This document shows positions 1-9,415 of a stretch of 16,753 bases of DNA, piece after piece. The position numbers were made by a program, and so were the translations under genes. The stretch covers positions 1 through 16,753 of the forward strand of contig URVO01000012.1 of assembly GCA_900551335.1 (NCBI GenBank), read 5' to 3'. Position 1 is the first letter of the stretch. Each line of letters starts with the position of its first letter. This DNA comes from an uncultured Phascolarctobacterium sp. (GTDB lineage: Bacteria > Bacillota > Negativicutes > Acidaminococcales > Acidaminococcaceae). Under the pieces are notes generated by a model that was given only the letters and a program-made list of their open reading frames with translations, had not been told where the DNA came from and made no database searches.

Positions 1-1700
1 TCAAAAGAAGCTGGAGGCTAATAACGCTGTCGATTTCGACGACCTGCTGCTGCTGACGCTGCGTCTTTTCAAGGAGAACGAAGAGGTACGCAACAAGTAT
101 CAGGATAAATTTGATTATATTATGGTCGACGAGTATCAGGACACCAACCATGCGCAGTATCTGCTGACGAAGATTCTCGCAGCTAAGCATCACAATATCT
201 GCGTGGTGGGCGATGCTGACCAAAGCATTTATGGCTGGCGGTGCAGACATCCGCAATATTTTGGACTTCGAAAAGGATTATCCGGAAGCGAAGATGGTGA
301 AGCTGGAGCAGAACTACCGCAGCACGCAGGTTATTCTTGATGCAGCGAATGCCGTGATTGACTATAACACCGGACGCAAGCCGAAAAGTCTGTGGACGAA
401 TAATAATACAGGCTCGCTGATTACCAGATATGAAGCGACAGACGAGCATGACGAGGCGCGCTTCGTTGTTGAGCGCGTGCAGGAGCTGCAGCAGAAGGAA
501 AACGCCAAGCTGGGCGATATGGCTGTGCTTTACCGCACGAATACGCAGTCGCGTGTTTTCGAGGAAACCTTGATTAAGAGCGGTATTCCCTACAGCATGG
601 TCGGCGGCCTGAAGTTCTATGAGCGCAAGGAGATTAAGGATATTCTCGCTTATCTGCGTTTGATTTTTAATCCGCACGACAGCCTGTCGCTGCTGCGTAT
701 TATCAACGTGCCGCGCCGTGGTATCGGTGATGCGACGCTGGGCAAGCTGCAGGCTTATGCGGCAGGCAGCGAGCAGAGCCTGTTCGAGGTGGTTTCGAAT
801 GCCGGAGATGTTCCGGGACTCAGCAGCCGCTTTGCTAATAAGCTGGACGAGCTGAGCGAGATTCTTTTTGATTTGATGGGCGAGGCAGCTGAGGCGCCGG
901 TGAAGCAGCTCGTGGAGGATATTTTGGACAAAACAGGCTATCTGGCAGAGCTGGAGAGCAGCGATAGTCCGCAGGATAAGAGCCGTATCGAAAACCTGCA
1001 GGAGTTTTTGCGTGTAGCAGAGGATTTTGCGGAAAAATCTGCGCGTGACGGCGAGGAGGCAACGCTGGAGGCCTTCCTGTCCGATGTTGCGCTTGTAGCG
1101 GATATTGATGATGCGGAGCTGGGCGATGATGCGCTGACCTTGATGACGCTGCATTCTGCTAAAGGTCTGGAATTCCCGACGGTGTTCCTCGTTGGTCTGG
1201 AGGAGGGCATCTTTCCTCACGCACGCACTCTGCTCAATGAAAATGAGATTGAGGAGGAGCGTCGCCTGTGCTATGTAGGCATTACGCGTGCGGAGAAGCA
1301 TCTGTTCATCAGTAACAGCAGGATGCGTATGCTCTATGGCCGTCAGCCGATGTTCTATCCGGAGTCGCGCTTTATTAAGGAAATTCCCGGAACGCTTATT
1401 GATACCTATAAGCGCCCGGAGGTGCAGCGCCGCGTAGTGCTGCGTGATGTAGCACCGAAGCCGAAGGCGAAGGTTGTGGCAGGCAATTGGTTCCTGCAGC
1501 CGAAGGAAAGCTTTACGCCGAAGACGGAGGGTGCTGTGGCACGCTTCCATGTCGGCGATAAGGTTAACCATAAAAAATGGGGCGCGGGCACGATTGTCAG
1601 CGCCAAGGATGACGAGGGCGGACAGGAGGTCAAGGTGGCCTTTGCCGGTGGCGGCATCCGCAGTCTGCTGACGAAGTACGCAGTGCTGGAAAAAATCTGA
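1..1700 (+). CDS. pcrA: ATP-dependent DNA helicase PcrA/UvrD, 5'-truncated by window, apparent frameshift
   Basis: Superfamily 1A 3'-5' DNA helicase used in repair and in clearing replication or transcription conflicts. The N-terminal part, including Walker A, lies before the window. Reading from base 2 gives motif II VDEYQDT (about 125-145) and motif [14 protein letters not shown] (about 208-241). The protein then continues in another frame from [10 protein letters not shown] at 240. Further on come LEQNYRS (motif IV), [13 protein letters not shown] (motif V) and [13 protein letters not shown] (motif VI), then the C-terminal [13 protein letters not shown] segment typical of PcrA. The TGA stop is at 1698-1700. 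The two frames join perfectly if one base is restored between 239 and 240 (W-R-G-A-D). PcrA is essential in Bacillus, so a sequencing or assembly error is likelier than a true pseudogene. An ATG at 213 in the second frame is out-of-frame sequence within motif III and not a real start. ligA follows after 45 bp, suggesting an operon. Confidence 0.93.
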
Positions 1701-1727
1701 TGCTGTAAATTAAGCAGGCTTGACTGA

Positions 1728-3785
<2,058 letters not shown>

Positions 3786-3804
3786 GACAACGGGAGATTT
3801 TATT

Positions 3805-4629
3805 ATGCAAAAGCAAGAATGGCAGGAATACGTACAGAAGGTAGCGAAATGTGATTATCCGATTCCGCTGAACCTGATAAATGATTATGATGATTGGAAA
3901 TGCCGCAGCAACGTGGGACGTATGCTGATGATTTTAAAGGATGTTGAGGGTGCAATGGCTGTGCTGGCGACGGTGAAGGATGTGCAGCCGGATATGAACG
4001 ATGCGCCGGAGTTCGGCTTGAGCGAGGCAGAGCATAAGGTGCTGTGCCTGCGTGATATTGCGCAGATTGTCTGGCAGCTGACAGGCACGGGCGATGCGCC
4101 GCTGTTTTATCTGGACGAGGCGTATAAGCTGTGCCGCGAGTATAAGCATGTGTTCCGCAGTGCCGACCGCGGTGCAATCTGGGCACGCAGACTGGAGATT
4201 ATGCGCGGCTGCGGCGAGGAGCAGAAGGCTTTGGCCGAGGCAAGAGCGATGCTCGAAAGCGAGAAGGGCAACGAGGGCGTGAACGCCTACCGCTTCCATG
4301 CGTTGAAATTCATCGCTGAAAGCATGGCGGCTGCCGAGGACTATCATAAGGCAGCGCTGCTGCTGGCAGAGGCGTACCAGTCTTTCCCGATGAATGAGGC
4401 TGCAAGGGCGGCGCTGGCTGAAGCAGAGGCGGCAGCGGATGCTAAGGACAGATACGCTATGTATCATCACTGCACGACGATTCAGTATCAGCCGTGGGAG
4501 AAGGATAATGTGCCGACGCTGGAGGAGGTGCGCAGACTGCAGGAGCGCAACTTTGCCCGCCGTGAGGCGGCGAAGGCAGCCGGCGAGGAGCTGGATGAGA
4601 AAGGCTCTTTTGAAAGTTTAATTAAGTAA
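3805..4629 (+). CDS. Uncharacterised TPR-like alpha-helical protein
   Basis: I do not recognise this 274-residue protein. It has no signal peptide or membrane segment, so it should be cytoplasmic. The sequence reads as paired amphipathic helices resembling tetratricopeptide repeats: about 46-60 (DVEGAMAVLATVKDV), 98-115, 137-155 and 175-210 (YHKAALLLAEAYQSFP). The last of these has the alternating small/large residue pattern of a TPR. The C-terminus (about 238-270) is a charged helix rich in Arg, Glu and Ala. GGGAGA lies just upstream of the ATG, and the gene starts 19 bp after the ligA stop, so it is probably the last gene of the pcrA-ligA transcript. A scaffold or adaptor role is possible from the fold type, but nothing shows a partner or reaction. 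Confidence 0.85.
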   Translation: MQKQEWQEYVQKVAKCDYPIPLNLINDYDDWKCRSNVGRMLMILKDVEGAMAVLATVKDVQPDMNDAPEFGLSEAEHKVLCLRDIAQIVWQLTGTGDAPLFYLDEAYKLCREYKHVFRSADRGAIWARRLEIMRGCGEEQKALAEARAMLESEKGNEGVNAYRFHALKFIAESMAAAEDYHKAALLLAEAYQSFPMNEAARAALAEAEAAADAKDRYAMYHHCTTIQYQPWEKDNVPTLEEVRRLQERNFARREAAKAAGEELDEKGSFESLIK

Positions 4630-4652
4630 TTAAAACAAGTGATTAAAAGATT

Positions 4653-4683
4653 TTGTACGCATCCGTCACGAATCTGTTACAAT
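4653..4683 (+). promoter_or_regulatory. Probable promoter of the outer-membrane protein gene
   Basis: TTGTAC (4653-4658) and TACAAT (4678-4683) are separated by 19 bp. The long spacing is offset by an extended -10 TG at 4675-4676. It lies in the gap after the TPR-like gene, 42 bp before the outer-membrane protein start. Confidence 0.5.
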
Positions 4684-4724
4684 TAGTAGCAGGTAATAAA
4701 AATGTGAGAAGGGATGTACTCAAA

Positions 4725-6023
4725 ATGAAAAAACACTTTTTGGCTTTAGGCTTGGCTGCTGCTCTGCTTGCTCCGCAGGCTGCCGGCGCAGAAGGCTTTG
4801 CAATTAACGAATGGTCTGCTGAAGGCGTAGCTATGGGTGGTGCGCGCATGTTTGCAGAGGATGATGCTGCGAACGTTGCTTATAACCCTGCTTCTATCAC
4901 CAAAGTAAAGGGTGAGGCTATGAAGAGCAGCTTTACCTATCTGAGCCCGCATGGCAGCTACAAGCTCTATGATGATGCTGGTACAGAAATTGAAGCTGGC
5001 AAAAACGTGGTTCATGCTGGCTGGGCAGTGGGCAGCTACTACGTAAAGCAAATCAATGATAAAGAATGGTTCGGCATCGGTGCTTTCCCGCGCTTTGCGA
5101 TGGTATCCGAGTTTGAGCGTGGCAGCAAAGCATCTTCTAATGCTTTCTTCTCTAAGCTGAACGGCGTAAGTGTTACCCCGACCTATGCGCATAAGTTCGA
5201 CAAAAAGTGGAGTGCAGCAGTTGGTGCAGAAATCAACTACGTTGGCTTGGAACTGCAAAAGAATCTGCAGATGAAAATGCCTGTTACAACGCCTACAGGA
5301 GCAACCGCTATTGCTACGGTTGATGGTACTACACAAATTGAGGGCGAAAGCTATGCTTTAGGCTGGAATGCTGCTGCTAATTATACGTTTGATGATAAAA
5401 ATGAAATTGGCGTAGTTTACCGCAGCCGTATTAAGCATTCCTTAGAAGCAGATTTGAAGGGTTATAATACTAAACCTGATTTGATGGGCGGCGGTGATGT
5501 TTTCGGTAATGCTTATGGCGTAGTAACTCTGCCGGACAGCTGGTCTATTGGCTATAACCATAAATTCGATAAGAAGACTCGCGTAGAGCTGAATGCTACA
5601 CGTACTAACTGGAGTACTTATGATGCTTTGAATGTTTACTTTGATAAATCTCTGATAGGCATTCCTAATCAAGCTGTAAGTGCTGAATCTCCTAAAAACT
5701 GGTCTAACGGCTGGCGCTATGCTATCGGCGTAGAGCACAACATCAGCGATAAGTATGCAGTGATGGCTGGCTTTGCTTATGACCAGTCCTCCATTCCTTT
5801 CGATGGCGGCGACTTCTTAGTACCGACCGGTAATCGTCGTACCTATTCTCTTGGTGCTCGTTACAACGATAAGAAGCAGACTGTTGCTGTTGCCTTGGGC
5901 TGGATGGATGTTGGCGATTTGAGCTTTGAAGGTCATCCTGCTAAGGGTGATGCTTATGCAAGAGCTCATGCTTATGACAGCTTCACCAAAATCGCTTCTA
6001 TCTCCTACCAACGTAAATTCTAA
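4725..6023 (+). CDS. OmpP1/FadL-family outer-membrane beta-barrel protein
   Basis: Outer-membrane channel of the FadL/TodX group, which in other bacteria takes up long-chain fatty acids or other hydrophobic compounds; the substrate here is unknown. The protein has 432 residues. A signal peptide (MKK, hydrophobic core, then AGA before E23) precedes mature EGFAINEWSAEGVAMGGA and NVAYNPAS, the conserved N-terminal hatch signature of FadL. The rest alternates in beta-strand fashion and is rich in Tyr, Trp and Gly. It ends in ISYQRKF, a terminal Phe as expected for BAM recognition. The ATG at 4725 is chosen because GAAGGG (4708-4713) lies before it and the signal peptide starts there; an in-frame TTG at 4653 has no ribosome site and sits in the promoter. 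Codons lean to GCT, GTA and AAA, unlike the neighbouring genes, suggesting high expression. It forms its own unit between a promoter and a strong terminator. Confidence 0.92.
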   Translation: MKKHFLALGLAAALLAPQAAGAEGFAINEWSAEGVAMGGARMFAEDDAANVAYNPASITKVKGEAMKSSFTYLSPHGSYKLYDDAGTEIEAGKNVVHAGWAVGSYYVKQINDKEWFGIGAFPRFAMVSEFERGSKASSNAFFSKLNGVSVTPTYAHKFDKKWSAAVGAEINYVGLELQKNLQMKMPVTTPTGATAIATVDGTTQIEGESYALGWNAAANYTFDDKNEIGVVYRSRIKHSLEADLKGYNTKPDLMGGGDVFGNAYGVVTLPDSWSIGYNHKFDKKTRVELNATRTNWSTYDALNVYFDKSLIGIPNQAVSAESPKNWSNGWRYAIGVEHNISDKYAVMAGFAYDQSSIPFDGGDFLVPTGNRRTYSLGARYNDKKQTVAVALGWMDVGDLSFEGHPAKGDAYARAHAYDSFTKIASISYQRKF

Positions 6024-6042
6024 TTTCATCAAAACTACAATG

Positions 6043-6076
6043 AGAGCTGCTGCACGCAAGTGCGGCGGCTCTTTTT
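6043..6076 (+). terminator. Intrinsic terminator after the FadL-like gene
   Basis: A 13-bp stem (6043-6055 with 6060-6072, two G-U pairs) closes on a GCAA tetraloop and is followed by a T run at 6072-6076. It lies 20 bp after the stop codon. Confidence 0.93.
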
Positions 6077-6108
6077 GCTGCAGCTGCCAATTTCTCTTAC
6101 ATAAAAAG

Positions 6109-6137
6109 CAGACAAACAGCGTATTTTGTAATATAAT
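6109..6137 (+). promoter_or_regulatory. Promoter of FAD-linked dehydrogenase copy 1
   Basis: CAGACA (6109-6114, four of six -35 consensus bases), a 17-bp spacer and a perfect TATAAT (6132-6137). It leaves a leader of about 70 nt before the ATG at 6216. Confidence 0.7.
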
Positions 6138-6215
6138 AGTAAATTAGATAAGTCTCATGCTGCCTGCTGACAGACAGCGTGTCTCTTGAATGCTTTGAGA
6201 AATGAGGGAAATAAA

Positions 6216-7622
6216 ATGAAGGAATACAATTCCGTAAGCGAGCCGTTTTTAGCGGAGCTGCGTGCTGCCGTAGGCGAAGCAAATGTATTCACGGCTCCGG
6301 AAAAATTGGAGCAGTATAAGACAGATGAGGAATACGATCCGCGTCGTTTCCGCGTGCCGGAGGCTGTTGTGCGTCCGGCGAATGCTGAGGAAATTGCTGC
6401 AGTTGTGAAGCTGTGCAACAAATATAATGTGCCGCTGACTGTGCGCAGCGGCGGTACGAGCCTGGCAGATGGCGCGATTGCTGTCTGCGGCGGCATTGTG
6501 CTCTTGATGGAGCGTTTGAATAAAATTATTGAAATGAATACGGAGGCAATGTACGTCATTGCAGAAGCAGGCGTGCGTACCATTGATATTCAAAAGCTGG
6601 CGAATGAAGCAGGCTTTTTGTATGCAGGCGACCCCTGTAGTGCGGAAAGCTGCCAGATCGGCGGAAATCTGGCGACGAACGCCGGCGGCAGCAAGGCTGT
6701 GCGCTATGGCGTTACGCGTAATCAGGTGTACAGCCTGGAGATGGTTACGCCGACCGGCGAAATCGTGGAGGTGGGCAGCCGCCTGAAAAAGTGCAGCACC
6801 GGCTACTGCATGGAGCAGCTCGTGATGGGCAGCGAGGGTACGCTGGGCATTATTACCAAGGTAACCCTGAAGCTGCAGCCGATGCCGCCGTATCGCTTTG
6901 ACCTTTTGGCTGTGTTCGACGATCCGTTCAAGGCTCTCGACGTGGTGCCGAAGATTATGCAGGCTGGTCTGAATCCGACGAGCATGGAATATATGGACAA
7001 CTCCTATGTGCGTGCCTGCGCTGATTATATCGAGTTTAAGGGTGCGCCGCACTATGAGGATGGCATTTATGTTATCATCACGGTGGAAACCTTTAGTGAG
7101 GATGAGCTGGATATGAAGATGGAGCAGCTCGACGAGCTGTGCGAGGCGGCCGGTGCAGTCGATGTTTTGGAGGCAGACGACCGCATCTGGGCGATGCGCC
7201 GCAACTGTCAGGAATCCATCAGCCTCGTCAGCAAGGTGTCTTTGACTGACGACGTTGTTGTGCCTGTTGACCGCATTGCGCCGACGATTAAGGAGATTAT
7301 GCATATCGGCAGCAAGTATCCGTTCCCAATCCCTGTAAAAATCAATGCACATATTGGTGACGGCAACCTGCATATCGTGCTGTGCAAATGCGACCTTGAT
7401 GATGCAACGTGGGAAAAAATCGTGCATGACTTCCACGAAGAGGTTTACGCCTATGCTTATGCTCAGGGTGGACGTCTGGCTGGCGAGCACGGCATTGGTG
7501 CGAAGAAGCTGGCGTATATGGAAGAGTTTACGCCTGCCGGAGAGCTGGAGCTGATGCGCAGAATTAAGCGTGCGTGGGATCCGAATCTTATTCTGAACCC
7601 TGGCAAGGTATTTAATGCGTAA
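6216..7622 (+). CDS. FAD-binding 2-hydroxyacid dehydrogenase (GlcD/D-lactate dehydrogenase family), copy 1
   Basis: Flavoprotein of the VAO/PCMH family that oxidises a 2-hydroxyacid such as D-lactate, glycolate or 2-hydroxyglutarate to the 2-oxoacid; the exact substrate cannot be read from the sequence. It has 468 residues. The FAD-binding domain (about 45-220) carries RSGGTS (77-82), GDPCSAESCQIGG (138-150), NAGG (155-158) and GSEGTLGIIT (205-214). The FAD-oxidase C-terminal domain (about 225-466) carries H379-x6-H386 in HIGDGNLH and GEHGIG (E424, H425). These match the metal-binding and catalytic positions known in D-lactate and D-2-hydroxyglutarate dehydrogenases. The ATG at 6216 has GAGGG at 6204-6208, and MKEYNSV aligns with the other copies; an in-frame TTG at 6186 has no ribosome site. 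No etfAB, Fe-S or permease gene adjoins it. It is the first of three tandem paralogues. Confidence 0.93.
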   Translation: MKEYNSVSEPFLAELRAAVGEANVFTAPEKLEQYKTDEEYDPRRFRVPEAVVRPANAEEIAAVVKLCNKYNVPLTVRSGGTSLADGAIAVCGGIVLLMERLNKIIEMNTEAMYVIAEAGVRTIDIQKLANEAGFLYAGDPCSAESCQIGGNLATNAGGSKAVRYGVTRNQVYSLEMVTPTGEIVEVGSRLKKCSTGYCMEQLVMGSEGTLGIITKVTLKLQPMPPYRFDLLAVFDDPFKALDVVPKIMQAGLNPTSMEYMDNSYVRACADYIEFKGAPHYEDGIYVIITVETFSEDELDMKMEQLDELCEAAGAVDVLEADDRIWAMRRNCQESISLVSKVSLTDDVVVPVDRIAPTIKEIMHIGSKYPFPIPVKINAHIGDGNLHIVLCKCDLDDATWEKIVHDFHEEVYAYAYAQGGRLAGEHGIGAKKLAYMEEFTPAGELELMRRIKRAWDPNLILNPGKVFNA

Positions 7623-7640
7623 GAGCGCATATACCCCTCT

Positions 7641-7716
7641 GTCGCTTATAGCGACATCTGCCCCAGGGCACCTTCTCTTGCCCTTCGGGCAATTCACCTT
7701 GTCCCCTTACAGGGGA
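7641..7716 (+). repeat. Cluster of four small palindromes downstream of dehydrogenase copy 1
   Basis: Four short perfect hairpins follow one another: GTCGC-TTATA-GCGAC (7641-7655), TGCCC-CA-GGGCA (7659-7670), TTGCCC-TTC-GGGCAA (7678-7692) and TCCCC-TTACA-GGGGA (7702-7716). The last is followed by a short T run, so it may serve as a terminator for copy 1. The density and the alternating C-rich arms resemble the repeated extragenic palindromes spread through many gut Firmicutes genomes. That it is dispersed in this genome is an inference. Confidence 0.6.
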
Positions 7717-7737
7717 GACTTTTAAAAAATACTATCG

Positions 7738-7902
7738 TAAAAAGAGCACGACGAAAATGCTCTCCCTATCCATCGCAAGCGATGTTAGCACGACCAACAG
7801 TTTTTACTGCGCAAGCTTGTAAAAATTGGGTCTTAGCGTTAGGGAGAGAGGCCGAGCTTGTACCCGAATGGCACAGGCGAGGCAGAGAGGGTATATAAAA
7901 AG
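7738..7902. repeat. Structured MITE-like intergenic element with flanking 7-bp direct repeats
   Basis: A non-coding block between copies 1 and 2. Nested inverted repeats form a long imperfect hairpin. CTCTCCCTA (7760-7768) pairs with TAGGGAGAG (7840-7848). CAGTTTTTAC (7798-7807) pairs with GTAAAAATTG (7819-7828). A side hairpin CATCGC-AA-GCGATG sits at 7771-7784, and AGAGCA/TGCTCT at 7743-7763. TAAAAAG occurs at both edges (7738-7744 and 7896-7902), like a target-site duplication, although an A-rich 7-mer could recur by chance. No open reading frame of note lies inside. The right edge supplies the weak ribosome site of copy 2. Confidence 0.55.
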
Positions 7903-7912
7903 GTAAAGATTT

Positions 7913-9313
7913 ATGAGTAATTATAATTCTGTAACTCCTGAATTTATAGATGAATTGAAAGCGCTGCTTGGTGAAGGCTACGTCAAAACTGATGCAGATA
8001 CGCTGGACCGCTATAAGACGGATGAGGAGGCAGACGAGCGCTGCTTTCATCTGCCTGACGTTGTGGTGCTGCCTGCCGATGCTGAGCAGATCGCCAGTGT
8101 GGTGAAGCTGTGCAACAGGTACCTCATTCCGCTGACGGTGCGCGGCGGCGGTACGGGCATCGTGGACGGCTCGATTGCCGATAAGCGCGGCGTGGTGCTT
8201 TTGATGGAGCGCCTGAACAAAATCATCGAGCTGAATAAGGAAGGCTTGTACATGGTGGCGCAGGCTGGCGTGCGCACGCTGGATATTCAGGCTGCGGCGA
8301 AGGCCGAGAACCTGCTTTATGCAGGCGACCCTTCGAGCAGCGACAGCTGCCAGATCGGCGGCAACCTGGCGACGAACGCAGGCGGTATCAAGGCTGTGCG
8401 TTACGGCGTAACGCGCAATCAGGTCTATGCCGTGCAGATAGTTACGCCGTATGGCGATATTGTCGACCTTGGCTCGCCGCTGAAAAAGTGCAGCACCGGC
8501 TATTGCATGGAGCAGCTCGTTATCGGCAGTGAGGGTACGCTGGGTATTATTACGCAGGTAACGCTGAAGCTGCAGCCGCTGCCGCCGTATAAGATTGATA
8601 TGCTGGCGATTTTCCACGATCCGATGGCTGCTATAGGCGTGGTGCCGCAATTGATAAAAGCAGGTATTGAGCCGACGAGTATTGAATATATGGATAATCC
8701 CAATGTACGCACTACCTCGGAATATCTGGAGTTTGCCGGTGCGCCGCATGTTGAGGATGGTATTTATGTTATCATCACGATTGAAACCTTCAATGAGGAT
8801 GAGCTGGACATGAAGATGGAGCAGGCGAGTGATATCTGCGAGGAAGCAGGCGCTGTCGACGTGTTGGAGGCAGACGAGCGCATTTGGACAATGCGCCGCA
8901 ACTGCTTGGAATCTGTGAGCCTCATCAGCAAGGTTTGCACGACGGACGATGTTGTCGTTCCTGTCGATGAGATGAGTGATATGATTCAGTTTATTATCAA
9001 AACTGTTGCCAAATATCCCTTCCCGCTGCGTATAAATGCGCATATCGGTGACGGCAATCTGCACATTGTGCTGTGCAAGCTGGAGCTGAGTGATGAGCAG
9101 TGGGAGGCTGAGCTGAGCAGGTTTACCGAGGAGGTTTACACCTACGCTTATGCGCATGGCGGCAGGCTTTCCGGCGAGCATGGTATAGGCTCGAAGAAGG
9201 CACATTTCCTGGAGCGCTTTACGCCCGGCGGAGAGCTGGAGCTGATGAGAAAAATCAAACGCGCTTGGGATCCCAATAATATCCTGAATCCTGGTAAGGT
9301 CTTTAATATTTAA
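7913..9313 (+). CDS. FAD-binding 2-hydroxyacid dehydrogenase (GlcD/D-lactate dehydrogenase family), copy 2
   Basis: Same family and architecture as copy 1 and, by eye, about two-thirds identical to it. It has 466 residues. The FAD-binding domain holds RGGGTG (77-82), GDPSSSDSCQIGG (138-150), NAGG (155-158) and GSEGTLGIIT (205-214). The C-terminal domain holds H377-x6-H384 in HIGDGNLH and GEHGIG (E422, H423). It differs from copy 1 in the FAD loop (GGGTG for SGGTS), in replacing the first Cys of the CSxxSC motif with Ser, and in a two-residue gap before the metal site. Such changes could alter substrate choice, but this is not shown. The ATG at 7913 follows AAGGT at 7900-7904, a modest ribosome site; MSNYNSV aligns with the other copies. 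The repeat-like block upstream separates it from copy 1. Confidence 0.93.
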   Translation: MSNYNSVTPEFIDELKALLGEGYVKTDADTLDRYKTDEEADERCFHLPDVVVLPADAEQIASVVKLCNRYLIPLTVRGGGTGIVDGSIADKRGVVLLMERLNKIIELNKEGLYMVAQAGVRTLDIQAAAKAENLLYAGDPSSSDSCQIGGNLATNAGGIKAVRYGVTRNQVYAVQIVTPYGDIVDLGSPLKKCSTGYCMEQLVIGSEGTLGIITQVTLKLQPLPPYKIDMLAIFHDPMAAIGVVPQLIKAGIEPTSIEYMDNPNVRTTSEYLEFAGAPHVEDGIYVIITIETFNEDELDMKMEQASDICEEAGAVDVLEADERIWTMRRNCLESVSLISKVCTTDDVVVPVDEMSDMIQFIIKTVAKYPFPLRINAHIGDGNLHIVLCKLELSDEQWEAELSRFTEEVYTYAYAHGGRLSGEHGIGSKKAHFLERFTPGGELELMRKIKRAWDPNNILNPGKVFNI

Positions 9314-9363
9314 GACTGTCGCTAAGAAAGCAGCGGCTTGCGTCTGGGTTCTGACGGTCTTTA
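9313..9363 (+). terminator. Possible weak terminator or attenuator after dehydrogenase copy 2
   Basis: An 8-bp stem (9313-9320 with 9353-9360, one G-U pair) encloses a 32-nt loop with a small inner hairpin and is followed only by TTTAG-type sequence. It starts on the last base of the copy 2 stop codon. The T tract is poor, so read-through into copy 3 is plausible. Confidence 0.4.
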
Positions 9364-9415
9364 GTAAAGTAAATATGTAGCATAGTAGCTAAGTAGAAAA
9401 GGAGTGTATAATCAC

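Noticed and set aside
183..1571. Long minus-strand open frame opposite pcrA
   Set aside because: It lies fully opposite a clear helicase gene, has no recognisable motif, and its composition (Leu, Arg, His rich) is that of an antisense shadow.
4617..4634. AT-rich inverted repeat TTTAATT/AATTAAA at the stop of the TPR-like gene
   Set aside because: A purely AT stem with no T tract; it is not a convincing terminator.
4653..4724. Upstream TTG start for the FadL-like gene
   Set aside because: No ribosome site, it lies in the promoter, and it would bury the signal peptide. ATG 4725 is far better.
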